From positions 1,302,001-1,366,000 of the forward strand of contig NZ_CP059903.1 in the NCBI RefSeq assembly GCF_014127485.1: a stretch of DNA of 64,000 bases. Direction: 5' to 3'. Below the pieces are notes generated by a model, which had not been told where the DNA came from, did no database searches, and saw only the letters and a program-made list of their open reading frames with translations. The stretch is from Nocardioides dongkuii. GTDB taxonomy: Bacteria > Actinomycetota > Actinomycetes > Propionibacteriales > Nocardioidaceae. Shown here in pieces: positions 36,788 to 45,726 of this stretch (within the stretch, counting starts at the first letter, position 1; each line of letters starts with the position of its first letter). The position numbers were made by a program, and so were the translations under genes.

Positions 36788-37939
36788 ATGTCCTCCACCA
36801 CCACTCCCGAGCCGCCGGCCGGCGCGACCGCGCTGCCCCTGGTCTTCGACGAGCCCCGCGGCCGCAAGAAGCCCCCGCGGCACCTCGCCGACCTCGACGC
36901 CGCCGGCCGCAAGGCGCTGCTGGAGGAGCACGGACTGCCCGGCTTCCGCGCCAAGCAGCTCTCCACCCACTACTTCGGGCGGCTCGTCGACGACCCGGCG
37001 CAGATGACCGACCTGCCGGCCGCCCAGCGCGCCGAGCTCGTCGAGGCGCTGCTGCCGACCCTGATGACCCCGCTGCGCACGCTCGAGGCCGACCGCGGCA
37101 CCACCCGCAAGACCCTGTGGAAGCTCTTCGACGGCGCGCTCGTCGAGTCGGTGCTGATGCGCTACCCCGACCGCGCCACCGTCTGCGTCTCCAGCCAGGC
37201 CGGCTGCGGCATGGCCTGCCCGTTCTGCGCCACCGGCCAGGGCGGCCTGCAGCGCAACATGTCGACCGCCGAGATCGTCGAGCAGGTCGTCGCCGCGCAC
37301 CGCAGCATGGCCCGCGGCGAGGTCCCCGGCGGACCCGGCCGGGTCTCGAACGTCGTGTTCATGGGCATGGGCGAGCCGCTGGCCAACTACAAGGCCGTGA
37401 TCGGCGCCGTCCGCCGGATGGTCGACCCCACGCCCGACGGGCTCGGCATGTCGGCCCGCGGGATCACCGTCTCGACCGTCGGCCTGGTGCCGCGCATCCT
37501 CCAGCTCGCCGAGGAGGGCATCCCGGTCACCCTCGCGCTGAGCCTGCACGCGCCCGACGACGAGCTGCGCAACGAGCTGGTGCCGATCAACACCCGCTAC
37601 TCCGTCGACGAGACCGTCGCCGCGGCCTGGAACTACGCCAAGGTCACCGGCCGCCGGGTCTCCATCGAGTACGCCATGATGCGCGGCATCAACGACCAGG
37701 CCCACCGTGCCGACCTGCTCGGCGACGTGCTGCGCTCCTACGGCGACTGGGGCTGGGTGCACGTCAACCTGATCCCGCTCAACCCCACCCCGGGCAGCAA
37801 GTGGACCGCCTCCGACCCCGCCGACGAGCGCGAGTTCGTCCGGCGCCTGGAGGCCAAGGGCGTCCCGACGACCGTCCGCGACACCCGCGGTCGCGAGATC
37901 GACGGCGCCTGCGGCCAGCTGGCAGCCACCGAGTCCTGA
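36788..37939 (+). CDS. rlmN: Dual-specificity RNA methyltransferase RlmN
   Basis: 383 residues. The radical-SAM cluster is [12 protein letters not shown] (Cys-x3-Cys-x2-Cys); the mechanistic cysteines and [10 protein letters not shown] motif are present, along with [18 protein letters not shown]. It methylates A2503 of 23S rRNA and A37 of some tRNAs at C2. A GAGAAT box lies 13 nt before the ATG. It is often found near cdsA and dxr in actinobacteria. Confidence 0.97.
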   Translation: MSSTTTPEPPAGATALPLVFDEPRGRKKPPRHLADLDAAGRKALLEEHGLPGFRAKQLSTHYFGRLVDDPAQMTDLPAAQRAELVEALLPTLMTPLRTLEADRGTTRKTLWKLFDGALVESVLMRYPDRATVCVSSQAGCGMACPFCATGQGGLQRNMSTAEIVEQVVAAHRSMARGEVPGGPGRVSNVVFMGMGEPLANYKAVIGAVRRMVDPTPDGLGMSARGITVSTVGLVPRILQLAEEGIPVTLALSLHAPDDELRNELVPINTRYSVDETVAAAWNYAKVTGRRVSIEYAMMRGINDQAHRADLLGDVLRSYGDWGWVHVNLIPLNPTPGSKWTASDPADEREFVRRLEAKGVPTTVRDTRGREIDGACGQLAATES

Positions 37940-37949
37940 GCCCGGCTGG

Positions 37950-38723
37950 ATGACTCCCGAGCGGGTCGCCGCGGCCTCGGCCGCGTGGGTGTGGGTCCCC
38001 GACGAGGCGCGCACGGTCGAGGACGACGAGCTGCTGCTCGTGCGCTACCCGGACTGGTTCCTCACCCCGCTCGTGCTGGCGCGGTTCACCCCGCGCCGCC
38101 CGCTCGGCGAGGCGTTCGCTGCGGCGCTCACGGCCGCCCGCACGCTGGACTGGCCCGAGCTGCTGTGCTGGGTGCGCCTCGACGCCCCGCCGGGATGGGA
38201 GGACCTGCTGCGGTCGCGCGGCGCGACACCGGTCGAGACCCTCGACGTGCTGGCCCTCGACCTGCGCCCCGGCACTCCGGACCTCGGCGTACCCCCGGAT
38301 TCGGAGGTGCGTCCCGTCGACGGTCCCGACCTGCTCCGTGACTTCGACGCGGTCAACGTCGAGGTCTTCGGCGGCGAGCTCCCGCCGGAGGAGCACGTCG
38401 AGGCGGAGTCCGTCCGCGCCGCCGCCGACCTGGCGGCCGGCCGGGCCGCGCGGATGGTGGCCTACGTCGACGGCGAGCCGGTCGGCTCGGGCGGCCTGAC
38501 CGTCGCGGACGGCGTGGCCCGGCTCTGGGGCGGTGCCGTCCTCGAGGCGTCCCGCGGGCGCGGGGTCTACCGCGCGCTGCTCGCCGCCCGGCTGGAGTAC
38601 GCCGCGGCGCACGGCGCGTCGGTCGCCCTGGTCAAGGGCCGGGTCGAGACCTCCGGGCCGATCCTGCGGCGCGCCGGGTTCGCGCCGTACGGGCAGGAGA
38701 GGTCCTACCGGCTGTCGCTCTGA
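37950..38723 (+). CDS. GNAT family N-acetyltransferase
   Basis: 257 residues, 10 bp after rlmN. The C-terminal half is a GNAT domain with MVAYVDGEPVGSGGLTV, the acetyl-CoA loop ASRGRGVYRALLAAR (R/QxxGxG form) and SGPILRRAGFAPYGQE. The N-terminal 120 residues are a degenerate GNAT-like or unassigned region with several Trp (AWVWVPDEA, PDWFL). The target is unknown. Confidence 0.83.
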   Translation: MTPERVAAASAAWVWVPDEARTVEDDELLLVRYPDWFLTPLVLARFTPRRPLGEAFAAALTAARTLDWPELLCWVRLDAPPGWEDLLRSRGATPVETLDVLALDLRPGTPDLGVPPDSEVRPVDGPDLLRDFDAVNVEVFGGELPPEEHVEAESVRAAADLAAGRAARMVAYVDGEPVGSGGLTVADGVARLWGGAVLEASRGRGVYRALLAARLEYAAAHGASVALVKGRVETSGPILRRAGFAPYGQERSYRLSL

Positions 38724-38781
38724 CCGACGTCGGCGCTTGCGTCCGACCGCGTTCCCGTCCGACGTGTGCCACGCTGGCGCC

Positions 38782-39153
38782 GTGAGAAGGCGGCTCGTGC
38801 GCGCACTGGGTGTCGCTGCCGGCGTGGTCGTCGGCGTGCTGGCTGTCGTCGCCCTGCTGAACCTCACGGTCTACCTGGAAGCCTCCGTCCCGCCGAGGGA
38901 CGAGCTTCCGCAGCTGCCGTCCGGGCTCGAGATCGTCAACGAGACCGATGGCTGCGGCTCCGGGAACTGCTTCCGTGAGTTCGACGTCGTGGGCGCCCCC
39001 GGCGAGGCGCCCGCGTCGATCCTCGCCCGCCTGCCGTCGACCGAGGACTGCTCGGCCCGCTCGCTGGTGGATCGGCGCCCGCTCTGCGTGGGCTACCGGA
39101 TGGGGGAGGAGGCTGTCCGGGGCTACGTCTCGCTCGGCAAGTGGTGGAGCTGA
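38782..39153 (+). CDS. Hypothetical secreted or membrane-anchored protein
   Basis: 123 residues from GTG 38782. An N-terminal Arg cluster and a hydrophobic helix (about 8-32) form a signal anchor; the outer part has four cysteines (GCGSGNC, DCSAR, LCVGY) that could make two disulfides. I recognise no family. It overlaps the convergent LOG gene by 31 bp. A CACGCT box lies 12 nt upstream of the start. Confidence 0.65.
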   Translation: MRRRLVRALGVAAGVVVGVLAVVALLNLTVYLEASVPPRDELPQLPSGLEIVNETDGCGSGNCFREFDVVGAPGEAPASILARLPSTEDCSARSLVDRRPLCVGYRMGEEAVRGYVSLGKWWS

Positions 39154-40235
39154 CCGCCGCCGACAAGCGCCGCCGCCTCCTCGACGGTGTCGACGAGGTG
39201 CACGTGCGGCTCCATCACCCGGCCCGCGGCGAGCGCGCGGAGCAGCGGCCAGACGGGCAGCACCCGGGTCCAGTACTCCTCGCCGACCAGCACCATCGGC
39301 GCCACCGACGACTCGTCGGCGTAGTAGTTCTCGCAGGCGTCCTGGAAGACCTCCTGGACGGTGCCGCCGGCACCGGGGAGGAAGACGATGCCCGCGTCGC
39401 ACGTCTCGAGGAGGACCGCCTCGCGGACCGCGTTGCGGAAGTACTTCGCGATCGCGCTGGCGAACAGGTTCGGCGGCTCGTGGCCGTAGTGCCAGGTCGG
39501 GATGCCGAGGGACTCCGGGCCGTCGGGGAACTGGGCGGCGACGGTGAGCGCCGAGCGGGCCCAGTCGGTCACGGACGGGCGGAACGACGGCACCTCCGCG
39601 AGCTCGGCCAGCGCGTCGTCGAGGTCGGCCGCCGGGCGGTCGGCCAGCCGGGCGCCGAGGTTGGCGGCCTCCATCGCGCCGGGTCCGCCGCCGGTCGCGA
39701 CGGTGAGCCCGGCCCCGACGAGCTGCCCCAGGCGCGCGGCCGCGGCGTACGTCGGGTCGCCGCGCAGCGCGGCGTGCCCGCCCATCACGCCCACGAGCCG
39801 CCGGCCGCGCACCCACTCCTGCAGCGCCTGGTCGACGGCGTGGTCGTGCAGGGTCTGGGCGAGCTCCTGCTCGGGCTCCCAGGGCCGCTGGGACCAGGCG
39901 TAGGCGCGGGCGTCCAGGGAGTCCTCGTACGCCGGGGCGTCGACCAGCTCCTCGGCCGTGTAGAGCGCGGAGCGGTGCACGTCGACCGGCACGTCGGGGA
40001 TGGCGGGCAGCACCAGCGCGCCGGCGGCAGCGACCCGCTCCGCGTCGCCGGAGGCGAAGGTGCAGCCCAGGAACGTCGCGCCGTCGACCCGGCTCCGCCG
40101 GAGCTCGGCGGAGCGGCCGGTCAGGTCGACCGACCGCACCCGCCACCCCGACATCGAGGTCGCGCCGGCCGCGAGCCGGTGGTCGAGGTCGTCGAGCGAC
40201 TCGACGTGGACGATGCGGCCCCGGGTGCGCTTCAC
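39123..40235 (-). CDS. LOG family (lysine-decarboxylase-like fold) protein with N-terminal extension
   Basis: 370 residues, GTG start. The C-terminal 240 residues hold the Rossmann-like LOG fold with VGVMGGHAALRGD, TVATGGGPGAMEAANLG and LPGAGGTVQEVFQD, a variant of the PGGxGTxxE signature with Ala for the second Gly. Typical LOG proteins are about 190-250 residues; here about 125 extra N-terminal residues include a pentapeptide-like stretch (SVDLTGRSAELRRSRVDG). LOG enzymes cleave nucleoside 5'-monophosphates to release bases. A TAGGGT box starts 12 nt before the GTG. Confidence 0.85.
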   Translation of the reverse strand: MKRTRGRIVHVESLDDLDHRLAAGATSMSGWRVRSVDLTGRSAELRRSRVDGATFLGCTFASGDAERVAAAGALVLPAIPDVPVDVHRSALYTAEELVDAPAYEDSLDARAYAWSQRPWEPEQELAQTLHDHAVDQALQEWVRGRRLVGVMGGHAALRGDPTYAAAARLGQLVGAGLTVATGGGPGAMEAANLGARLADRPAADLDDALAELAEVPSFRPSVTDWARSALTVAAQFPDGPESLGIPTWHYGHEPPNLFASAIAKYFRNAVREAVLLETCDAGIVFLPGAGGTVQEVFQDACENYYADESSVAPMVLVGEEYWTRVLPVWPLLRALAAGRVMEPHVHLVDTVEEAAALVGGGQLHHLPSET

Positions 40236-40244
40236 CCGGGCACC

Positions 40245-41147
40245 CTAGAACGCCTGGGCCACCAGCTCCCCGAACAGCGCGTGCTCGTCGGCCGCGAGCC
40301 CCCGCGCGCGGAACCAAGAGCAGACGTTGGCGCAGTCGCGCATCAGGAAGTCCATCCCCTGGAGGTTGCCGACCAGGTCGACGATCTGCGGGAGGTCGAT
40401 GATCACCAGCCGGTCGCCCGCCGCCAGGAGGTTGTACGCCGAGAGGTCGCCGTGGACGATCCCGTGCCGGGCCATCGTGGCCAGCGCCTCGCGCAGCTGG
40501 TCGAAGTACGACGCGAGCAGCGCCGGCTCCGGTCGCGTCTGCGCCAGCCGGGGCGCGGTGTCCACGCCGTCCTCGGACTCGACGGTGATCCACTCCATCA
40601 GGATCTCGGTGCCGTCGACCTGGACGGGGTAGGGGACCGGCAACCCCAGCTTCCAGAGCCGCCGCAGCGCGTCCCACTCCGAGACCGCCCACTCGCCGGC
40701 GGCGACCTGCCGGCCGAAGGTGCTGTTGCGCTTGACGGCCCGCTCGTCGCGGGAGCGCTTCATGCTGCGGCCCTCGGTGTACGCCGCGGCGCGGTGGAAG
40801 GTGCGGTGCTCGCTGCTGCGGTAGCGCTTGGCCGCCATCACGACGCCGCCGCCGGGATCGAGGGGGTCGGCCCGCTCCACGAGGAAGACGTCGGCCTCCT
40901 TGCCGGTCTTGAGGATGCCGAGCTCGGTGTCGACGGCGCCGCGCGAGGTCACGACCCACGCGGGCCGCGGCTCGGGCCCGCGCGACAGCGGCTCGACGTC
41001 GTACCAGGTCGTCCAGCGCTGGCCCTCGCCCACCTCGTCGTAGGCGCGGAAGTCGAAGACGAAGCGCTCGTCGATCCCGGCGAGGGGATCGGGGTCGGGG
41101 TCGTCGGGTCGGTCAGGGGCGTGGGCGTCGGGCGGGTGGTGGGTCAT
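40245..41147 (-). CDS. RIO1-type atypical serine/threonine kinase
   Basis: 300 residues from ATG 41147. RIO features: a nucleotide loop LKTGKEADVFLVE, the ATP lysine in VMAAKRYR, catalytic VHGDLSAYNLL and metal-binding IDLPQIVD. An Asp/Pro-rich N-tail of about 25 residues is acidic. Eukaryotic and archaeal RIO1 acts in small-subunit maturation; bacterial members are common in actinobacteria, with targets unknown. It ends 10 bp before the LOG gene start and both may be co-transcribed. Confidence 0.92.
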   Translation of the reverse strand: MTHHPPDAHAPDRPDDPDPDPLAGIDERFVFDFRAYDEVGEGQRWTTWYDVEPLSRGPEPRPAWVVTSRGAVDTELGILKTGKEADVFLVERADPLDPGGGVVMAAKRYRSSEHRTFHRAAAYTEGRSMKRSRDERAVKRNSTFGRQVAAGEWAVSEWDALRRLWKLGLPVPYPVQVDGTEILMEWITVESEDGVDTAPRLAQTRPEPALLASYFDQLREALATMARHGIVHGDLSAYNLLAAGDRLVIIDLPQIVDLVGNLQGMDFLMRDCANVCSWFRARGLAADEHALFGELVAQAF

Positions 41148-41321
41148 GGGTGACGGTGCTCCATCGAGAGGTGAGGGGGTGGTCTGCGGACAGGCCAGGG
41201 ACGGTCATGGACATGTCACGCTCCTCTCGACGGGCGGGCTGCGGACGCGGCCGGCTCCCGCCATGCTGGGGCCCGGCCCGGGACCGCGGCAACCGGATTA
41301 CGGCGTACCGCCCCGGTCCGT

Positions 41322-41327
41322 TAGGTT
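41322..41327 (+). promoter_or_regulatory. -10 box of the M1 peptidase gene
   Basis: TAGGTT begins 12 nt before the GTG at 41334. TTACGG at 41298-41303, 18 bp further up, is a possible -35. The spacing predicts a leaderless mRNA. Confidence 0.5.
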
Positions 41328-41333
41328 GCCCCG

Positions 41334-42764
41334 GTGCTGACGCCCGCCCGCCGTGGCCTGGTCCTGCTGGTCTCGGTGGCGCTGGGGGGCACGCTCCTCG
41401 GGTCGCCGTCCGCGACCGCGCGTCCGGCACCCGCGGACCCGCGACCCGGCGCGAGCGGCGTCGGCGACCCGTACTTCCCCCTCGACGGCAACGGCGGCAT
41501 CGACGTGCGCCGCTACGAGGTGCACGTCTCCTACGACTTCGAGAGCGCCGAGCTGCGCGGCCGGACCCGGGTCACGCTCACCGCCGAGCGCGACCTGAGC
41601 CGGTTCAACCTCGACCTGGTGCTGCCGGTGCGCTCGGTGCGCGTCGACGGGCGGCCCGCGGCGTACCGCAAGCCCGACCCCCACGAGCTGCAGGTGACGC
41701 CGCGGCGGCCGCTGCGCGCGGGGCGCACCGTCGACGTCGTGGTGGAGTACGGCGGCCGCCCCGGCTCGGTGTCGTACGCCGGGTCCCGCCCGTGGCTCGC
41801 CGACCGGCACGAGGTGGTCACGATGGCCGAGCCGCACATGGCGCCGTGGTGGTTCCCCGCCAACGACCACCCGACCGACCGCGCCCGGATGGACGTGCAC
41901 GTCACCGTGCCGCGCGAGAAGCAGGTGGTGAGCAACGGCCGCCGCGTCGGCCGCACCGTCCGCGGGGAGCGCGCGACCACGCACTGGCGCTCGAGCGACC
42001 CGATGGTGCCCTACCTCGCCTTCTTCGCGGCGGGGGACTTCCGGGTCAAGCAGGGCCGGCACCGCGGGCTGCCCTGGTACGTCGCGGTCTCGGAGCGGCT
42101 GACCGCGCCGCAGCAGCAGCGGAGCATGCGGCTGATGCGCAGGACGCCGGGCATCACCGCGTGGGCCGAGCGCCGGCTCGGCCGCTACCCGTTCGAGAGC
42201 ACCGGCGGGATCACCACCTCGCTGAACCCCGGCTTCGCGCTGGAGAACCAGACGCGGCCGACGTACCCCGTGCTGGGCCGCGGCGGCCGCTCGATCGTCG
42301 TCCACGAGGTCGCCCACCAGTGGTTCGGCGACTCGGTGTCGGTGGAGCGGTGGCGCGACGTCTGGCTCAACGAGGGCGCGGCCACCTGGATGGAGGCCCT
42401 CTGGCGCGAGACGCACGGCGGCCAGAGCGGCCAGCAGTGGTTGGAGACCACGCACGCGGGGCTGTCGAGGGACCCCGACTTCTGGAGGCTCCGGATCGAC
42501 CACCCGGGCCGGCGCGACCTCTTCTCCTTCGAGGTCTACCTGCGCGGCGGGATGACCTTCCAGGCGCTGCGGCACCGGATCGGCGACCGCGACTTCATGG
42601 CGCTGCTGCGCACCTGGCTGCGCACCCGCGCCGGCACCACCGGGTCGACCGCGCAGTTCACGGCGCTCGCCGAGGAGGTCAGCGGCGAGGACCTCGACGA
42701 GTTCTTCGACGCCTGGCTGCGTACCCCCGAGCGGCCGGCCCGGACCGCCGCGAACGGCTTCTGA
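41334..42764 (+). CDS. Secreted M1 family metallopeptidase
   Basis: 476 residues from GTG 41334 with a signal peptide (cleavage near residue 29). The zinc site is VVHEVAHQWFGD (His324, Glu325, His328) with the third ligand Glu347 in LNEGAATWMEAL, 18 residues on, as in all M1 enzymes. The substrate motif GxMEN is altered to FALENQ. It lacks the long C-terminal ARM domain of aminopeptidase N, giving about half the usual length, as in short actinobacterial M1 proteins. Probably an extracellular aminopeptidase. Confidence 0.92.
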   Translation: MLTPARRGLVLLVSVALGGTLLGSPSATARPAPADPRPGASGVGDPYFPLDGNGGIDVRRYEVHVSYDFESAELRGRTRVTLTAERDLSRFNLDLVLPVRSVRVDGRPAAYRKPDPHELQVTPRRPLRAGRTVDVVVEYGGRPGSVSYAGSRPWLADRHEVVTMAEPHMAPWWFPANDHPTDRARMDVHVTVPREKQVVSNGRRVGRTVRGERATTHWRSSDPMVPYLAFFAAGDFRVKQGRHRGLPWYVAVSERLTAPQQQRSMRLMRRTPGITAWAERRLGRYPFESTGGITTSLNPGFALENQTRPTYPVLGRGGRSIVVHEVAHQWFGDSVSVERWRDVWLNEGAATWMEALWRETHGGQSGQQWLETTHAGLSRDPDFWRLRIDHPGRRDLFSFEVYLRGGMTFQALRHRIGDRDFMALLRTWLRTRAGTTGSTAQFTALAEEVSGEDLDEFFDAWLRTPERPARTAANGF

Positions 42765-42773
42765 CCCGCGGGA

Positions 42774-42862
42774 CGGCGTACTGGACCGAGAAACCTTCCG
42801 CTTGACCGACGAAGCTCCGTCGGTCAAGCGGACGATTCACCGGTCGACCGGTGAATCGTCCC
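42774..42862. repeat. Convergent-junction double-hairpin repeat, copy 2
   Basis: Second copy of the element at 14339-14426, again between two convergent genes. The 11-bp-arm hairpin (42801-42828) and the 22-bp palindrome (42835-42856) are identical to copy 1, while the flanks and the 6-base link differ. A bidirectional terminator role fits both positions. Confidence 0.8.
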
Positions 42863-42877
42863 CCCGCGGGCGACCCC

Positions 42878-43654
42878 TCAGCCCCGCAACCGCACCGACA
42901 AGCAGGTCACACACCCCTCGAGCTTCTCGAACTCGCTGATCTCGACGGGCACCACGCGCAGGCCGCGCTCCTCGAGGAGCGCGGCGGTGAGCGGGGCGGC
43001 GGCGGACATCAGCACCGTGCTGTCGTCGAGCAGGACGACGTGGGAGCCGGCCTCCTCGGGGACCGGGAGGTAGCGGTCCCAGGCGTCGGGGTGGTCGACG
43101 AGGGGCGCGAACCCGATCGCGGTGCCGTCGGGGAGCGTGGTGATGGCCGACTTCAGGTGCAGCACCTTGGTCACCGGCACGCCGATCACCTCCGCCCCGA
43201 GCGGCGCCAGGAGGGCGGTCAGCTGCTCGAGCCCCGCCGCGTTGGAGCGGCCGCCCTGACCGACCCAGACCGTGACCCCGTGTGGTGTCACGTGCTTGAG
43301 GACGTCGCCGCCGTCGAGCGTGCCGGGCGCCTCGATGCGGGCGATCCGGTAGCCGAGGCCGCGCAGGGCCTCCTCGGTCCCGGCCGTCTCCGGCCGCCGC
43401 TCCACGGCGCCGGGACGGGTCACGACCGCGAGGTCGCCCAGCACCACGACGGTGTCCTCGACGAACGCCGCGTCGGGGCAGTCCTCCGCGGGCGGCACCT
43501 CGACGGTCTCCCAGCCCTCGGCCTGCAGCGCGGCGACGTACCCCTCCCACTGGCGCTGCGCCAACGCGACGTCCACAGACGTGCGGGGGAGATGGGTGAG
43601 CAGCCCCTTGGCGAGGAGCGGGCTCGGTCGGCGGACGAGGGCGCGCAGGGTCAC
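42878..43654 (-). CDS. ddaH: Dimethylarginine dimethylaminohydrolase-like protein (amidinotransferase superfamily)
   Basis: 258 residues from GTG 43654. The pentein-fold catalytic set is present: the substrate-binding Glu66-Asp67 in FVEDTVVV, LDGGDVL, catalytic His166 in KVLHLKSA and the nucleophile Cys251 in GCVTCLSV. DDAH hydrolyses methylated arginine to citrulline plus dimethylamine; close relatives act on other guanidines such as arginine. It lies 44 bp downstream of the FAD oxidase gene in the same direction. GTG 43660 is an alternative start two codons upstream. Confidence 0.88.
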   Translation of the reverse strand: MTLRALVRRPSPLLAKGLLTHLPRTSVDVALAQRQWEGYVAALQAEGWETVEVPPAEDCPDAAFVEDTVVVLGDLAVVTRPGAVERRPETAGTEEALRGLGYRIARIEAPGTLDGGDVLKHVTPHGVTVWVGQGGRSNAAGLEQLTALLAPLGAEVIGVPVTKVLHLKSAITTLPDGTAIGFAPLVDHPDAWDRYLPVPEEAGSHVVLLDDSTVLMSAAAPLTAALLEERGLRVVPVEISEFEKLEGCVTCLSVRLRG

Positions 43655-43698
43655 GGGCACATCATGGACCGGACGGCGCGTGGCCGCCGAGTGAAATC

Positions 43699-45102
43699 TC
43701 AGTGCAGGAGCGGGGCGACGACCTTGGCGACCAGGCTGGGTCGACGGGTGAGCGTCTCCTCGGCGTCGGCGAGCGTCATCGCGCGCAGGCCGGCGTTGAT
43801 GCCGAGCCAACGCAGCGGCTCGGGCTCCCACGGCGGCGAGCGGTGCCCGACCCACGGCAGGCCGACCAGCTCGGTGTCGTGGCCGAGCACCAGGTCGCGC
43901 AGCGTCCGGCCGGCCAGGTTGGTGGTCGAGAGCCCGTCGCCGACGTACCCGCCGGCCCACGCGAGCCCGGTCGTCCGGTCCAGCCCCACCGAGGCGGTCC
44001 AGTCGCGGGCGATGCCGAGCGCGCCGCCCCACGCGTGCGTGACGCGGGTGCCGGCCAGCACCGGGAACAGGTCGGTGAGGGTGGCGTAGAGCTTCGCGAA
44101 GACCCGCTCGTCGCGGTCGTGGTCGGGGTGGATCCGCGAGCCGAGGTGGTACGGCGCGCCGCGGCCGCCGAAGACCAGCCGGTCGTCGGCGGTGCGCTGG
44201 CCGTAGACGATGAGGTGCCGGTGGTCGCTGAACGTCTCGCGCCGGGCCAGCCCGATCTCCTCCCAGGTGGCCGCGGGGAGCGGCTCGGTCGCGATCACGA
44301 GCGAGTAGACCGGGACGACCGCCCGCCGGTGGCCCGGCAGCCGCGGGGTGTACCCCTCGGTGGCGCGCACCACGACCTCGGCGCGGACCCGGCCGTGCTC
44401 GGTGCGCGCGACCCCGGGCTCGATCCGCGTGACCGGCGACTGCTCCAGCACGCGGACGCCGCGCCGCTCCACGACGTCGGCGAGCCCGCGCACCAGGCGC
44501 GCGGGATGCACCGCCGCACAGTCGGGCGTGTACGTCGCGCCGCGGGTGCGGGTGGCCGCGAGCACCGACCGCGCCTCGTCGGCGCCGAGCAGCCGCAGGT
44601 CGTCCTCGCCGCGCCCCCAGGTCCGCGCGTCCTCGACCTCGGCGTGCGCCCGGGCCAGCTGCGCCCGGCTGCGCGCCACCACGACCGTGCCGCCCTTGGC
44701 CACGTCGGCCTCGATGCCCTCGGCCGCCGCGGCCCGCACCACCTCGTCGACCGTGGCCCGCATCGCCGCGTGCTGGGCGAGGGCCGCCGCCCTCCCGGCC
44801 GCGCCGCCACCGGCCATCGCGGCGAGGCTGCCGAGCGAGGCCGGGAAGAGCGCCGAGCACCAGCCGCCGTTGCGTCCGGACGCGCCGTACCCGGCGACCT
44901 CGGCCTCGAGCACCGCGACCCGCAGGGTGGGGTCGGCGTCGATGAGGTAGTACGCCGTCCACAGGCCGGTGAGGCCGCCGCCCACGATCGCGACGTCGAC
45001 GTCGAGGTCGCCCGCGAGCGCCGGCCGCGGGGCCCAGTCGGTGCCCGCGGTCTCGTGCCAGAGCGACAGCCCGGCGTACCTCTCGCTCAGCGCACACCCC
45101 AC
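43699..45102 (-). CDS. FAD-dependent amine oxidoreductase (gamma-glutamylputrescine-oxidase-like)
   Basis: 467 residues. The DAO fold starts with the dinucleotide motif VAIVGGGLTGLWTAYYL (about 37-53), VLEAEVAGYGASGRNGG, and a C-terminal FAD loop GYVGDGLSTTNLAGR. The N-terminal SLWHETAG stretch is typical of PuuB/YcjA-type oxidases, which oxidise amino groups of glutamylputrescine and similar amines to aldehydes with release of peroxide. It overlaps the Lrp gene by 16 bp and precedes the DDAH gene, forming an operon lrp-oxidase-ddaH. Confidence 0.9.
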   Translation of the reverse strand: MGCALSERYAGLSLWHETAGTDWAPRPALAGDLDVDVAIVGGGLTGLWTAYYLIDADPTLRVAVLEAEVAGYGASGRNGGWCSALFPASLGSLAAMAGGGAAGRAAALAQHAAMRATVDEVVRAAAAEGIEADVAKGGTVVVARSRAQLARAHAEVEDARTWGRGEDDLRLLGADEARSVLAATRTRGATYTPDCAAVHPARLVRGLADVVERRGVRVLEQSPVTRIEPGVARTEHGRVRAEVVVRATEGYTPRLPGHRRAVVPVYSLVIATEPLPAATWEEIGLARRETFSDHRHLIVYGQRTADDRLVFGGRGAPYHLGSRIHPDHDRDERVFAKLYATLTDLFPVLAGTRVTHAWGGALGIARDWTASVGLDRTTGLAWAGGYVGDGLSTTNLAGRTLRDLVLGHDTELVGLPWVGHRSPPWEPEPLRWLGINAGLRAMTLADAEETLTRRPSLVAKVVAPLLH

Positions 45103-45560
45103 GAGTAGGTCTGCTTGTGCAGGCTCAGGTACATGAACGTCTCGGTGGCGACCACGCCCTCGATGTCGCGGATCCGCCGGGAGATGATCTCCAGGAGGTG
45201 CTCGTCGCTCTCGGCGACCACCTCGGCGAGCAGGTCGAAGCTGCCGGCGGTGATGACGACGTAGTCGACCTCGGTCAGCTCCGCGAGGGCGTCGGCGACC
45301 GGCTCGAGCGGCCCGGTGACCCGGATGCCGACCATCGCCTGCCGGGCGAAGCCCAGCTCGAGGGGGTCGGTCACGGCCACCACCTGCATGACGCCGCCGT
45401 CGATGAGCCGCTGGACGCGCTGGCGCACCGCCGCCTCGGAGAGGCCGACGACCTTGCCGATCGCGGCGTACGAGCGCCGTCCGTCCTGCTGGAGCTGCTC
45501 GATGATGGCCTTGGAGACGTCGTCGAGGTGCACCGCACCGCGCTCCCGCTGGGGACTCAT
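45087..45560 (-). CDS. Lrp/AsnC family transcriptional regulator
   Basis: 157 residues from ATG 45560. The HTH (KAIIEQLQQDGRRSYAAIGKVVGLSEAAVRQRV) is followed by a RAM/ACT-like ligand domain with GIRVTGPLEPVADAL, VDYVVITAGSFDLLAEV and a C-terminal MYLSLHKQTYSWG. It is divergent from potDABC and leads the oxidase-ddaH operon. A motif near GCGATTYCGTYG occurs twice in its own control region and twice in the aminotransferase/aldehyde-dehydrogenase region, making it the probable local regulator. Confidence 0.9.
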   Translation of the reverse strand: MSPQRERGAVHLDDVSKAIIEQLQQDGRRSYAAIGKVVGLSEAAVRQRVQRLIDGGVMQVVAVTDPLELGFARQAMVGIRVTGPLEPVADALAELTEVDYVVITAGSFDLLAEVVAESDEHLLEIISRRIRDIEGVVATETFMYLSLHKQTYSWGVR

Positions 45561-45620
45561 GCGCTCATGCTCCCAGGCTCGGCGGACTGGACCAAGCATC
45601 GGCGCGCACGCCTTCGCACG

Positions 45621-45665
45621 AGCGATTTCGTTGCGAACAGGTTTCCGATCGACGGGATCGCTTGT
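45621..45665. promoter_or_regulatory. Candidate Lrp operator between lrp and potD
   Basis: Two related sites: AGCGATTTCGTTGCG at 45621-45635 on the + strand and GCGATCCCGTCG on the - strand (45650-45661). Both fit GCGATTYCGTYG with at most one change. The same motif is seen at 52415-52460. Confidence 0.5.
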
Positions 45666-45726
45666 CGCGACCCGCCCCGCGTGGCACGATCCGAGCATTC
45701 ATGAGGGACGTCCCGAGGGGAGCCGC

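Noticed and set aside
40245..41147. RIO kinase considered as recent transfer from archaea or eukaryotes
   Set aside because: RIO-type kinases are frequent in actinobacteria and the base composition matches the neighbours.
42837..43550. Minus-strand 237-codon frame beginning inside the DDAH gene
   Set aside because: Wrong frame over a gene with all catalytic residues; Arg/Gly-rich.
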